DNA from: LMUY01 sp964235495
GTDB lineage: Bacteria > Pseudomonadota > Alphaproteobacteria > Acetobacterales > Acetobacteraceae
Assembly (NCBI GenBank): GCA_964235495.1
Contig: CAXSAX010000019.1
Coordinates: 1 to 64,000, forward strand
Direction: 5' to 3'
Length of the DNA: 64,000 nt
In this document: piece by piece, positions 10,691-20,700 of the stretch
Layout of the letters: each line of letters begins with the position of its first letter
Position numbering within the stretch: position 1 is the first letter of the stretch
Notes under the pieces: generated by a model
The model's input: only the letters and a program-made list of their open reading frames with translations
Told to the model about the DNA's origin: nothing
Databases searched by the model: none
Translations under genes and position numbers: made by a program

Positions 10691-12366
10691 GCCGCACCTC
10701 GCGCCGCGACCACCTGGCCGTCGCGCAGGTCCAGCCGGCGGGTGCCGAGGCGGCTGGCGGCGGCGGAGTGGCTGGCCATCACCACGGTGCGCCCCACCGC
10801 CAGGCGGCGCAGGCTGTCCATCACGTCGCCCTCGGTGGCCGGGTCGAGGTGGGCGGTCGGCTCGTCCAGCAGCAGCAGCGGCGCGTTCTTGAGGAAGGCG
10901 CGGGCGATGGCGACGCGCTGCGCCTGGCCGCCGGACAGGCCGTGGCCGGCCTCGCCCAGCGGGGTGTCGAGGCCCTGCGGCAGGGTGTCGAGCAGGCTGG
11001 CCAGGCGGGCGCTCTGGGCGGCGGCGTCCACCTCGGCGTCCGTCGCGTCGGGGCGGGCAAAGCGGATGTTGTCGCGGATGGTGCCGGCGAACAGCACGGG
11101 GCGCTGGCCGATGGCGGCGGTCATGCGGGTGAGCGCCTCCGGCACGATGGCGGCGAGGTCCGCGCCGTTGAGCAGGATGCGTCCGGTCTGCGGCGGCACG
11201 AAGCCGAGCAGCAGCTCGATCACGGTGGACTTGCCCGCGCCGGACGGGCCGGCCAGCACCAGCGTCTCGCCGGCGGGCACTCGGAAGCTCACGTCCTGCA
11301 AGGCGGGGCCGCGCGCCGGGTCCCAGGTGAAGCCGACATGCTCGAAGGCGAGGCTCACGCCATGGGCGGCGACGGTGCGGACCGGGGCGGCCGGCGCCGC
11401 GATGACGGGGGCGGGCGGGATGGCGGCGATGGCCTCGGCCGCGCCGGCGGCCTGCGAGCGGTCCTGGTAGGCGAGCGAGAAGGCGCGCAGCGGGGCGAAG
11501 AACTCCGGCACCATCAACAGCGCGAACAGCGCGGGTGCAGGGTCTAGGCGGTGAGCCATGGCGGCGTGGCCGTAGCGGATGGCCAGGATGACCAGGGCGA
11601 GCGCGGTGGCGCAGTCCAGCGCGGCGGAGGCCAGGAAGGCCACGCGCAGCACCCGCATGGTGCGGCGGCGCAGCTCGTCGGCGGCCAGGCCAAGAGCGCG
11701 CGCCTCATCCCCGCCGCGGCCGGCGAGCACGATGGTGGAGATGCCGCGCACCCGGTCCAGGAAGCGGGCCTGCAGCCGACTCAGCGCGGTGAGCTGGCGG
11801 CGGGACGCGACGGCGGCGCCGATGCCGGACACCGCCTGCGCCACCGGCACCAGCAGGCCGGCCGCGCCCAGGATCAGCGCGCCGCGCCAGTCCACCAGCG
11901 CCACGGCGGCCAGCACCAGCAGGGGCGAGACGATGGCCAGCGTGGCGGCGGGCAGCCAGCGCGCGAACAGCCCGTCCAGCGCGTCGATCCGGTCCACGGC
12001 GGTGGTGGCGTAGGCGGAGGAGTGCTCGCGCCGCAGGATGGCCGGCCCGGCAGCCAGCAGGCGGCGCATCACGTCGGTGCGCAACCCGGCGCGGGCGCGG
12101 TCGCTGGCGCGCGCCGCCAGCCGGTCGGAGGCGTAGGCCAGGCCGGCCCGGCCCAGCGCCGCCAGCGCGAACCCGGCCAGCAGCCAGGCGGCCGGCGGCG
12201 AGCCGTCCCGCAGGGCCGCACCCAAGACGATGGCGATGCAGGCACCCTGCGCGATGGCCAGCACCGTGCCCAGCGCGCCGCACAGCACGACGGGGCGCGC
12301 GGCCCGGCGGCCGGCCTTGATCTCGCCGCTTAGCCAGGTTTTCGCCGCTGCGGTCTGTTCGCTCAT
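10687..12366 (-). CDS. cydD: Thiol reductant ABC exporter subunit CydD
   Basis: A 559-residue half transporter with six hydrophobic segments, then Walker A GPSGAGKST, signature LSGGQAQR and Walker B LLLLDEPTAHLD. It pairs with the overlapping cydC to form the heterodimeric thiol exporter in the inner membrane. The 105 bases upstream, before the end of the M20 gene, must hold its promoter if it is not cotranscribed. Confidence 0.88.
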   Translation of the reverse strand: MSEQTAAAKTWLSGEIKAGRRAARPVVLCGALGTVLAIAQGACIAIVLGAALRDGSPPAAWLLAGFALAALGRAGLAYASDRLAARASDRARAGLRTDVMRRLLAAGPAILRREHSSAYATTAVDRIDALDGLFARWLPAATLAIVSPLLVLAAVALVDWRGALILGAAGLLVPVAQAVSGIGAAVASRRQLTALSRLQARFLDRVRGISTIVLAGRGGDEARALGLAADELRRRTMRVLRVAFLASAALDCATALALVILAIRYGHAAMAHRLDPAPALFALLMVPEFFAPLRAFSLAYQDRSQAAGAAEAIAAIPPAPVIAAPAAPVRTVAAHGVSLAFEHVGFTWDPARGPALQDVSFRVPAGETLVLAGPSGAGKSTVIELLLGFVPPQTGRILLNGADLAAIVPEALTRMTAAIGQRPVLFAGTIRDNIRFARPDATDAEVDAAAQSARLASLLDTLPQGLDTPLGEAGHGLSGGQAQRVAIARAFLKNAPLLLLDEPTAHLDPATEGDVMDSLRRLAVGRTVVMASHSAAASRLGTRRLDLRDGQVVAARGAA

Positions 12367-12471
12367 GCCGTAGCCATCTGGCGGCTCCTCGGCCGCATGT
12401 CAGCAGCCTGGGGGGTTAAACCTGCGTCAGGCTGCCGGCTCAAGCGCGAACGGGGCCGGAGGCGGCGCCCC

Positions 12472-13641
12472 TCAGCCCAGGGCGGCCTTGGCGGCGCCGG
12501 CGAGGTAGCGGGCGGCAGCGGGCAGGATGGCGTCGTTGAAGTCGTATTGCGGGTTGTGCAGCTCGCGGCCGCCGTCGCCGGGGCCGTTGCCGATCCAGAT
12601 GAACGCGCCGGGGCGGTGCTGCAGGTAGGCGCCGAAATCCTCGCTCGCCATGGAGGGCGGCAGGTCCCGCCGCACCGGCAGCCCGGCGGCGGCGGCGGCG
12701 GCGGCGGCCAGCTCGGCCTCCTCGGGCGTGTTGGCGACGCCGGGCACGCCGCGGCTGACCTCGGCGCGGCCCGCCACCCCGAACGCGGCGGCGACGCCGG
12801 CCACCACGCGGCCGACCGCCTGCCCCATCTGCGCCTGCACGGCGGGGCGGTGGGAGCGGAACGTGCCGCGCATCACGGCGCGGTGCGGAATCTGGTTGGT
12901 CGCCATGCCGCCATCGACCGTGCAGATGGACAGCACCGCCGAGTCCACCGGATCGACGGTGCGCGACACCACCGATTGCAGCGCCACCAGCACGTGGGCA
13001 GCGGCCAGCACCGGGTCCCGCGTCAGATGCGGCATGGCGGCATGGCCGGCATGGCCTTCCAGCACGACCTCCAGCTGCGCGCCCTGCGCCATCACCGGGC
13101 CGGGATGCACCGCCGCCTCGCCCGCGGCCAGGCCGGGCCAGTTGTGCCAGCCGAACACCCGCTCCATCGGGAAGCGTTCCAGCAGGCCGTCGTCCAGCAT
13201 CGCCTGCGCGCCGCCGAACCCCTCCTCGGCCGGCTGGAACACCAGCTGCACCGTGCCGGACCAGCCCGGGTCCCGGCTCAGCAGGGCGGCCGCGCCGAGC
13301 AGGGTGGCGGTGTGGCCGTCATGGCCACAGGCATGCATCACGCCCGGGACGGTGGAGGCGTGCGGCGCGCCGGTCTGCTCCTCGATGGCCAGGGCGTCCA
13401 TGTCGGCGCGCAGGCCGACGCTGCGGTTGGAGCGGCCGCGGCTCAGCGTCGCCACCACGCCGTGGCCGCCCACCCCGGCGGCGAACGGGATGCCCAGCTC
13501 GGCCAGCCGCTCCGCCACGAAGCCGGCGGTGGCGCGTTCGTGCAAGGACAGCTCCGGATGCGCGTGCAGGTGGTGGCGCCACTGGACCATGGATCGGGCC
13601 AGCGCCGGGTCGAGCCCGGGGGACGGCAGGGATACGGTCAT
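12472..13641 (-). CDS. M20 family amidohydrolase
   Basis: A 389-residue protein from the ATG at 13641, which overlaps the kinase stop (ATGA). Diagnostic motifs are HHLHAHPELS near the N-terminus, the metal site HACGHDGHTA and PAEEGFGGAQ. This family (hippurate hydrolase, N-acyl-amino-acid or IAA-conjugate hydrolases) removes acyl groups from amino acids using a divalent metal pair. The substrate is not predictable. Its coupling to a stress-response kinase is by position only. Confidence 0.9.
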   Translation of the reverse strand: MTVSLPSPGLDPALARSMVQWRHHLHAHPELSLHERATAGFVAERLAELGIPFAAGVGGHGVVATLSRGRSNRSVGLRADMDALAIEEQTGAPHASTVPGVMHACGHDGHTATLLGAAALLSRDPGWSGTVQLVFQPAEEGFGGAQAMLDDGLLERFPMERVFGWHNWPGLAAGEAAVHPGPVMAQGAQLEVVLEGHAGHAAMPHLTRDPVLAAAHVLVALQSVVSRTVDPVDSAVLSICTVDGGMATNQIPHRAVMRGTFRSHRPAVQAQMGQAVGRVVAGVAAAFGVAGRAEVSRGVPGVANTPEEAELAAAAAAAAGLPVRRDLPPSMASEDFGAYLQHRPGAFIWIGNGPGDGGRELHNPQYDFNDAILPAAARYLAGAAKAALG

Positions 13642-15335
13642 GGGACAGTATCCTGCCCGGCTGCCGCGGCGTCCAGGGGCGCGGCGGTCGCCGGGCGGGC
13701 TTGCAGCCGGACGGCGTAACGGGTGCCGTCGCCTTCCTCCACGTCGAGCGCCGCGCCGAGCTGGCGGCTGAAGCCGCGGATCAGCTGCAGGCCGATGCCG
13801 TCGCGCCGGCCGGGCTCCTGGTCGCCCTTGCCGGCGACGATGCCGACGCCGTCGTCGGAGATGACCAGGTCCAGCGCGCCGCCCCGGTCGCTCAGCGTCA
13901 CGCTGATGGTGCCGCGGCGGCCGTCCGGGAAGGCGTATTTCATGGAATTGGTCACCGCCTCCGTCACGATCAGGGAGAGCGGGACGGCCTGGTCGCTGGA
14001 CATGCGCAGCTCCGGCGCCTCGATCAGCAGGCGGATGCGCTCGCCCTCCTTCTCGCCCAGCGCCTGGAACAGCTGGCCGCACAGCTCGGTCAGGAAGGAG
14101 CGCATGTTGATGGTGTGCAGCGCGCCGTCGGCGTACAGGTGGCGATGCAGCGTCGCCAGGGCGCGCACCCGGTCCCGCGCGGCCTGGAACTCGGCCCGCG
14201 CCTCGGGCATGCGGATGCGGCTGGCCTGCAGGTTCAGCAGGCTGGCGACCACCTGCAGGTTGTTCTTCACCCGGTGGTGGATCTCCAGCACCAGCAGGTC
14301 CTGGCGTTCCTTCGCCTGGACCAGCTCGGCCTCCCGCTGGCGCAGCACGCCGGTGGCGTCGCGGAACGAGCGGGCCAGGTCCGCCACCTCGTCGGGCGCG
14401 CCGGGCAGCGGTCCTGGGTCGAACGCGCCGCCGCCCTGCCAGCGGCGCACGGCGGCGGTCAGGCGGCGGATCGGGCTGCCGAACGCCACGTCCGCCCCGA
14501 GGATCACCGCCGCGAACCCCACCAGCAACAGGGCTGCCAGCTCCGCCATGCGCACCAATAGGTTGCGGATGCCCTCGTCATGCTCGTTCTGCGCCGAGGT
14601 GGCCGCGATCAGCCGCCAGTGGTTGGGCAGCAGCGTGGTGGCGTAGGCGTAGCTCAGCCCCTGGGCCGACCGGGCGCGGATGGCGACCTGGTCGGCCCCG
14701 ACCAGGCGCACCATGCTGTTCAGCGTCGGCAGGGCGGCGGCGGCGTCGCCGCGGGAGGCGAGCACGGCGCGGTCCGCGTCCAGCAGCCAGATGGCGCCGC
14801 CGGGTTCGGTGACGTCCAGCAGCAGGCGCTGAGCGATCCAGCCCGGCTGCAGCACGGCGACCGCGACGGCGTCGGCGCCGGCGCGGCTGGCCAGCACGGG
14901 GAAGCCGTCCGCCATGCCCAGCGCAGCCTCGGCGCCGCCGCGCACCTGCTCGAACCACTCGGCTGGCGGAGCCAGCGGCGGCACGTCGCCGGCGCGGCAC
15001 AGGGCATGGCCGTCCAGGTCGAGGTCCAGCAGGCCGACGATGTCGCCCAGGCCGTCCGCCTTCAGCGCCGCGGCGCACTGGCCGGGCGGATAGCGTGCGC
15101 CCATGACCGCCAGCCGCTCCACGATGTCGGTGAGGGCGACGCGCAGCTGGGCGAGCGCCTGGCCGTCGATCAGGGCGGCGCGCTCCTGCGATTGCTGCGC
15201 CACGGCCTGGTAGCTTTGCCAGACGATGGTGGCGGCGAGCCCGGTGACCGGCAGGGCCGCGACGCAGGACAGCAGGATGAGGCGGCCGCGGATGTTGCCG
15301 ACCCGGGGCCATCCGGCAGGCGGCCAGCGGCTCAC
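13638..15335 (-). CDS. HWE/HisKA_2 sensor histidine kinase (probable PhyR kinase)
   Basis: The protein has 565 residues. There is a TM helix at about 18-40, a periplasmic sensor region to about 257, a second TM at about 262-284, a HAMP-like linker, and the HisKA_2 phosphoacceptor box EIHHRVKNNLQ at 351-361 (probable phospho-His 354). The ATPase domain has NSMKYAFPDGRRG and DDGVGI. Kinases of this class phosphorylate PhyR in alphaproteobacteria. It lies directly downstream of nepR, so a role as the local general-stress kinase is well supported. The ligand sensed is unknown. Confidence 0.88.
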   Translation of the reverse strand: MSRWPPAGWPRVGNIRGRLILLSCVAALPVTGLAATIVWQSYQAVAQQSQERAALIDGQALAQLRVALTDIVERLAVMGARYPPGQCAAALKADGLGDIVGLLDLDLDGHALCRAGDVPPLAPPAEWFEQVRGGAEAALGMADGFPVLASRAGADAVAVAVLQPGWIAQRLLLDVTEPGGAIWLLDADRAVLASRGDAAAALPTLNSMVRLVGADQVAIRARSAQGLSYAYATTLLPNHWRLIAATSAQNEHDEGIRNLLVRMAELAALLLVGFAAVILGADVAFGSPIRRLTAAVRRWQGGGAFDPGPLPGAPDEVADLARSFRDATGVLRQREAELVQAKERQDLLVLEIHHRVKNNLQVVASLLNLQASRIRMPEARAEFQAARDRVRALATLHRHLYADGALHTINMRSFLTELCGQLFQALGEKEGERIRLLIEAPELRMSSDQAVPLSLIVTEAVTNSMKYAFPDGRRGTISVTLSDRGGALDLVISDDGVGIVAGKGDQEPGRRDGIGLQLIRGFSRQLGAALDVEEGDGTRYAVRLQARPATAAPLDAAAAGQDTVP

Positions 15336-15371
15336 CGCCCGCGGCCCATCACGGCTTGCGCCTGGGGCCGA

Positions 15372-15530
15372 TCACGACTTGCGGTCGTCCTCGATCAGCT
15401 TGAGCAACTCGTCGGGCAGCGGTTCCTTGGCGATGTCGTCGTAGATCTGGTGCAGGCCGCGCTTGAGCCACAGGTCAAAGGCTTCCGGCTTGTCGGGCTT
15501 CGGCGGCTTCGGCGGCTTGGACTGCTTCAT
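15372..15530 (-). CDS. nepR: NepR family anti-sigma factor
   Basis: A 52-residue protein with a basic, Lys-Pro-rich N-terminus and the NepR core FDLWLKRGLHQIYDDIAKEP followed by LPDELLKLI. NepR holds EcfG inactive until phosphorylated PhyR binds NepR. It sits 36 bases upstream of the kinase gene and 88 bases downstream of ecfG on the same strand. This order (ecfG then nepR) is the reverse of the more usual nepR-ecfG. Confidence 0.92.
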   Translation of the reverse strand: MKQSKPPKPPKPDKPEAFDLWLKRGLHQIYDDIAKEPLPDELLKLIEDDRKS

Positions 15531-15565
15531 ACCCGGATGCCTTACGATGCCAGGGCCCGGACATG

Positions 15566-15592
15566 GAAACCGGCCACGAGCGGGCCGGTTTC
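15566..15592 (-). terminator. Hairpin between ecfG and nepR
   Basis: A 10-bp perfect stem (GAAACCGGCC at 15566-15575, GGCCGGTTTC at 15583-15592) with a 7-nt loop lies between the ecfG stop and the nepR start. There is no following U-run. It could act as an mRNA processing or attenuation element that sets the ratio of sigma factor to anti-sigma factor, or as a weak terminator. Confidence 0.45.
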
Positions 15593-15618
15593 TCCTCGCA
15601 CGCGACGATAATCAGGGT

Positions 15619-16185
15619 TCAGGCGCCGGCGGACTCCGCCAGCAGCTTGGCGCGCTCCAGCAATGCATCACGGGTGAGGCGTTGGGTGGCGCGGCTGCTC
15701 TCCTTGGTCTCACCGAGCAGCCAGGCCTCCAATTGGCGGCGGGCGCGGAAGACGCGGCTCTTGGCGGTGCCGACGGCGCAGCCGGTGGACTGGGCCAGCG
15801 TCTCGTAGCTCATGCCGTGAACCACGACCATCACGAGCGCCTCATGCTGGTCGGCCGGCAGCCGGTTCATGGCCGCGCTCAGCTCCTTGAGCGCCAGGCG
15901 GTCCTCGTGCGGCGCCTCCGTGGCGAACACGGATTGCGGCACGTCGTCGATGTCCGTCGTGTCGCGGCGCTTGCGCAGGTTGGAGATGAAGCGGTTGCGC
16001 AGGATGCGGTGCATCCAGGCGGGGAAGTTGGTGCCGGGAATGAAGGTGGTCTGGGCGGATAGCGCGTTGCACACGGCGTCCTGCACGAGGTCCTCGGCGG
16101 CGGCGCGGTTGCGGGTCAGCGCCAGGGCCTGGACGCGAAGCTTGGGAAGGATGGCTATAACCTGGTCGTGGAAGACAGTCGTCAT
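15619..16185 (-). CDS. ecfG: EcfG-type general stress sigma factor
   Basis: A 188-residue ECF sigma factor. Region 2 carries AAEDLVQDAVCNAL and WMHRILRNRFISNLRKR; region 4 carries GMSYETLAQSTGCAVGTAKS. Adjacency to nepR and phyR identifies it as the EcfG group, which drives the alphaproteobacterial general stress response. The ATG has a GGAG element upstream. No perfect EcfG promoter was found in its own upstream region. Confidence 0.9.
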   Translation of the reverse strand: MTTVFHDQVIAILPKLRVQALALTRNRAAAEDLVQDAVCNALSAQTTFIPGTNFPAWMHRILRNRFISNLRKRRDTTDIDDVPQSVFATEAPHEDRLALKELSAAMNRLPADQHEALVMVVVHGMSYETLAQSTGCAVGTAKSRVFRARRQLEAWLLGETKESSRATQRLTRDALLERAKLLAESAGA

Positions 16186-16339
16186 CGTTACGCACTCCGC
16201 TGTTGCCCGATCAATGACGCTCGCTTCCGGGAGGTTGCATCCGCTGCGTCACGAAACCGCGAGGGGATGGAACGCTCGCCCGGCGCAGGTTGCCGTGGGC
16301 AAAAGCGCCGCTAGGGTGCGCCCAATGCGCGTCCCGGCC

Positions 16340-16903
16340 TCAACGGTCCGTCCCAGCGGGCTGCATGATCTGCGTCAGCTGCGTGCGGGCCCGGGAGACG
16401 CGCGCCTTCATGGTGCCGACCGGCACGCCGCAAATCTGCGCCGCCTGCTCGTGGGTCAGCTCCTGGGCGCCCACCAGGACCAGCGCCTCGCGCAGCAGGG
16501 GGGGCAGGCGCCACAGCAGGTGCTGCAGGTCGCGCAGCTCCGCGGCGTCGGCCTGCTCCGGCCGCGTCGCGCCGTGCGGGGCCGGGTGGGCGTCGAGTGC
16601 TGCGGTTTCGCGGCGGCGGCGGCGGACCTGCTCGTAGAACAGGTTGCGCAGGATGGTGAACAGCCAGGCCTTGAGGTTGGTGCCGGGGCGGAACTGCGGC
16701 AGGGCGGCCAGGGCGCGCACCACCGTGTCCTGCACCAGGTCGTCCGCCATGGCGCGGTCGCGCAGCAGGAAGCGGGCAAAGGCGCGCAAATCCGGCATCA
16801 GCGCGAGCATGTCGCGGCGCAGGCCCTCCACGCCGTCCTGGCCCGCCGCATCCCGACCGGATTGATCCGCCCCGTCCAAGCCTTGCTCTCCCGCCGTCGC
16901 CAT
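16340..16903 (-). CDS. Second EcfG-like ECF sigma factor
   Basis: A 187-residue protein from the ATG at 16903; a TTG at 16939 is an alternative but leaves only 14 bases to divergent phyR. Region 2 has MADDLVQDTVVRAL and LKAWLFTILRNLFYEQVRRR; region 4 has ELTHEQAAQICGVPVGTMKA. It closely resembles the neighbouring EcfG and lies between it and phyR, so it is probably a paralogue in the same regulatory network. Many alphaproteobacteria carry several EcfG copies that differ in promoter choice or NepR affinity. Confidence 0.87.
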   Translation of the reverse strand: MATAGEQGLDGADQSGRDAAGQDGVEGLRRDMLALMPDLRAFARFLLRDRAMADDLVQDTVVRALAALPQFRPGTNLKAWLFTILRNLFYEQVRRRRRETAALDAHPAPHGATRPEQADAAELRDLQHLLWRLPPLLREALVLVGAQELTHEQAAQICGVPVGTMKARVSRARTQLTQIMQPAGTDR

Positions 16904-16953
16904 GCGCCCGCATATCCGTTCCGCGCCGCCTTCCGGCAAGTAGAGGTTTTGTC

Positions 16954-17691
16954 ATGAGCGGCTTCCAGCGTGAGGACTTGATTCGCGCCCTGCCCTATGC
17001 GCGGCGCTACGCTCGCGCCCTGTCGGGCGACCAGGCCGGCGGCGATGCCCTGGTGACGCAGGCGGTGCGCACCCTGCTGGCGGCCAGCCAGGCCGAGGAC
17101 GCCCGGCTCGCCCTGTACCGGGAAGTCACCGCCTGCTTTGGCAGCGCGCTGCCGGCCGAGGGCATCGAGGCGAGGCTGTCCGACGTGCAACGCAAGCTGC
17201 TGCTGCTCACCTCGCTGGAGGAGGTGCCGCTCGCGACGGCCGCATCCCTGCTCGGCCTGGGCGGCGAGGAGGCCGAGCAGCTGCTGGCCGAAGCGCGCGG
17301 CCACCTGCGCGCCGCCGCCGCCACGGACGTGCTGATCATCGAGGACGAGCCGGTCATCGCCATGGACATCGAGGAGTTGGTGGCCGGCTGCGGCCACCGC
17401 GTGGTGGGAGTTGCGGCCACGGAGGCGGAGGCGGTCGCGATGGCGGTGCAGACCCGGCCCGGGCTGATCCTGGCCGACATCAACCTCGGCGCCGGCGGCG
17501 ACGGCAGCTCCGCCGTGTCGCGCATCATGCGCAGCCACTACGCCCCGGTGATCTTCGTCACCGCCTACCCGGAGCGGCTGCTGACGGGGGAAGCGCTGGA
17601 GCCGGCCTTTGTCATCACCAAGCCGTTCGAGCCGCTGACACTGGCCATCGCCACCTACCAGGCCGTCACCGGCGGCGTGCGGCTCGATTGA
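16954..17691 (+). CDS. phyR: Anti-anti-sigma response regulator PhyR
   Basis: A 245-residue protein with an N-terminal sigma-factor-like domain (about 1-120) and a C-terminal receiver domain (about 125-240). The receiver has the acidic pocket IEDE at 129-132, phosphoacceptor Asp175 (ILADINLG), the FATGUY-type FVTAYPE at 201-207 and Lys223 (ITKPFE). On phosphorylation the sigma mimic binds NepR and frees EcfG. It is divergent from the second sigma gene and immediately upstream of the trehalose operon. Confidence 0.95.
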   Translation: MSGFQREDLIRALPYARRYARALSGDQAGGDALVTQAVRTLLAASQAEDARLALYREVTACFGSALPAEGIEARLSDVQRKLLLLTSLEEVPLATAASLLGLGGEEAEQLLAEARGHLRAAAATDVLIIEDEPVIAMDIEELVAGCGHRVVGVAATEAEAVAMAVQTRPGLILADINLGAGGDGSSAVSRIMRSHYAPVIFVTAYPERLLTGEALEPAFVITKPFEPLTLAIATYQAVTGGVRLD

Positions 17692-17706
17692 TCTTGCCCC
17701 CGGAGC

Positions 17707-17732
17707 GGAAACCGCCCGCGCGCCCGGGCGTC
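17707..17732 (+). promoter_or_regulatory. Candidate EcfG promoter of the glgE operon
   Basis: GGAAA at 17707-17711, a 17-base spacer, and CGTC at 17729-17732 match 7 of 9 positions of the EcfG consensus GGAAC-N16/17-CGTT. It lies 39 bases upstream of the glgE start in the only gap between phyR and the operon. The match is imperfect in a GC-rich background, so chance occurrence is possible. Confidence 0.45.
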
Positions 17733-17770
17733 CTTGAAACCATGTTCCCCCGTATGCGAGACCTGCCGGC

Positions 17771-20700
17771 ATGAACGCCATCGACCGCGCCGCCGCAACC
17801 ATGGCCGCCCCTGCGCCGGGGCAGTCCTGCGCCCGCATCCGCTACCTGGACCCGCTCGCCGCCCCGTGGCCCGGATCGTGGGATGCCGTGCTGGAGCGGG
17901 CTGCCGCCGCCGGCTTCACCGCCGCCCTGATGCCGCCGCCCTGGGCGCCCGGCGCCGACGGGGACCGCTTCGCCCCGGCGACGCTGGAGCGGGTGCACCC
18001 GGGCCTCGGCGGCGGCGGGGCAGGGGAGTGCCTGGCCCAGTTCGCCGCGGCGTGCCGCAAGCACGGCCTGCAAGCGATGATCGACCTGCCGCTGGCGTCG
18101 CTGTCGGCGGAGTTCACCGCGGACGCGGCCCCGTTCGCCCCCGTCACCGCCCTCGACGCGCTGGACCCGCGGGGCGGGGCGGCGCGGCGGCGCGAGGTGG
18201 CCGACCCGTCCGGGCTCGGCGCCTGGTGGGCGCCCACGGTGCAGGCCTGCGTGGCCGCCGACATCGCCGGGTTCCGCGTGCTCGGGCTGGAGACGGCGCC
18301 GGGTGCGCTGGCCCACCTGCGCCGCGCCGCGCCGGATGCCGTGCTGCTCGCCTGGACCGTCGGCATGGGGGCCGAGTCGCTCGGCCGGCTGTCCGGCGCG
18401 AGCTACGTCGCCGCCTCCCTGGCCGGCTGGGACGGCCGGGCGGCGTGGTTCTGGGACCAGATGGCCCTGCTGCGGCAGGTGGCGCCCGTGCTGGCCTGCC
18501 CGGAGGACCCGTTCGGCGCGCGCATCGGCGGCGCGGTGCATGACCCGGCGCAGTTGCTGCCGGCGCTGCGCCAGGCTGCCGGGCTCGCCTGCCTCGCCGG
18601 CGATGGCTGGCTGGTGCCGGAAGGCTTCGAGGCGGGGGCGCGCCGCGCCATGGATCCGCGCGGCCGCACCCCGGCCGAGGCGCGGGCCGCGTTGCTCGAC
18701 CTGTCCGCGTACAACCAGCTGATCGCCGAGGCCGGCAAGCCGCAGCAGGGCCTGCAGCTGCTCTCCGGGGCGTCGCCGCTGGCGGTGCTGCGCACGGACG
18801 CGGCCGATGCCCGCTTCGCCCGGCGCGCCACGGTCAAGCTGCTCAACGCGGACACGGCGCGGCCCTGCCCGCTCGACCCGGCGGGGCTGCTCTCGGCCAT
18901 CGATGGGTCGTTTGCGCCGTTCCGCGCGGCGGATGGCGCGGTGCTGCAGCCGGGCGCGCCGTTCCAGCTGGCGCCGGGCGAGATACTGCTGTTCACCGCC
19001 GACGCGGTGGCCAAGGCGGAGCCGGCCGGCCCGCTCGACGCGGACGCAGCGCGCCGCTTCGCCAACGGGCCGCGGGTGGCGATCGAGGCGCCCTCCCCCT
19101 GCGTCGAGGACGGCTCGCTCGCGGTCAAGCGGCTGGTGGGGGAGTCGGTGACGATCTCGGTGGACGTGGTGTGCGACGGGCACGACAAGCTGGGCGTGGC
19201 GCTGCACTGGCGCGAGGCGGGCAGCAAGGCGCACCACGAGATGCGCATGAGCCCGGCCGGCAACGACCGGTTCGTGGCGGAGCTGCCGCTGACCCGGATC
19301 GGCAGCTACGAGTACGGCGTGCAGGCCTGGCGCGACGCGTTCGCCAGCTACCGCGACGAGATCGCCAAGAAGAGCGCCGCCGAGCTGAACGTGGCGCTGG
19401 AGCTGCGCGAGGGCATGGCGCTGCTGGCGCGCACCCTCGGGCGCGCGCAGGGCAGCCTGCGCGCCACGCTGCAGGCGGCGATGACCGAGCTGGAAGCGGC
19501 GGACGACGCGGCCAAGCTCGCGCGGTTCTTGTCGCCGGAGATGGCGGAGCTGATGGCGCAGGCCGACGACCGGCCGCAGGCGGCGCTGCTGCCCCGCCCC
19601 ATCCGCATCGACGCCGAGCGCCCCGGCGCCGCCTTTGCCGCTTGGTACGAGGTGTTCCCGCGCTCCATGAGCAACGACCCGGCGCGCCACGGCACCTTCC
19701 GCGACGTGGAGCGCCACCTGCCCCGCGTGCGTGCCATGGGCTTCGACGTGCTGTATTTCCCGCCGATCCACCCGATCGGCCGCACCAACCGCAAGGGGCC
19801 GAACAACACCCTCACGCCGGCGCCGGGCGATCCGGGCAGCCCGTACGCGATCGGCTCGGAGGAGGGCGGGCACGACGCGCTGCACCCCGAGCTGGGCACG
19901 ATGGCGGACTTCCAGCACCTGATCGCCGCGGCGGCCGAGCACGGGCTGGAGATCGCCATTGACTTCGCCATCCAGTGCTCGCCCGACCACCCGTGGCTGA
20001 AGCAGCACCGCGGCTGGTTCGACTGGCGGCCGGACGGCTCGATCAAGTACGCGGAGAATCCGCCGAAGAAGTACCAGGACATCGTCAACGTCGATTTCTA
20101 CGCGGCCGACGCCGTCCCGGGGCTGTGGCTGGCGCTGGCCGAGGCGGTGCTGTTCTGGATGGAGCAGGGCATCCGGCTGGTGCGGGTGGACAACCCGCAT
20201 ACCAAACCGCTGCCGTTCTGGCAGTGGATGATCGGCATGGTGCGGGAGCGCTACCCGGACGCGGTGTTCCTGGCCGAGGCGTTTACCCGGCCCAAGGTGA
20301 TGTATCGGCTGGCCAAGGTGGGCTTCAGCCAGTCCTACACCTATTTCACCTGGCGCGAGACCAAGCAGGAGATGGAGACCTACCTCACGGAGCTGGGCGA
20401 GCCGGGACCGCGCGAGTTCTTCCGCCCGCATTTCTTCGTCAACACGCCGGACATCAACCCGCTGTACCTGCAGGGCGCCGGGCGCTCCTCCTACCTGATC
20501 CGCGCGGCGCTGGCGGCCACGCTGTCCGGGCTGTGGGGCGTGTACAACGGCTTCGAGCTGTGCGAGGGCGCGCCCGTGCCCGGCAAGGAGGAGTACCTGG
20601 ACAGCGAGAAGTATCAGGTCCGCGCCTGGGACTGGGACCGCCCGGGCAACATCGTGGCCGAGATCACCGCGCTGAACCGCATGCGCCGGGCTAACCCGGC

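Noticed and set aside
13642..14082. N-terminal extension of the M20 amidohydrolase frame
   Set aside because: The extension is a shifted reading of the histidine kinase gene. The M20 fold starts right after the ATG at 13641.
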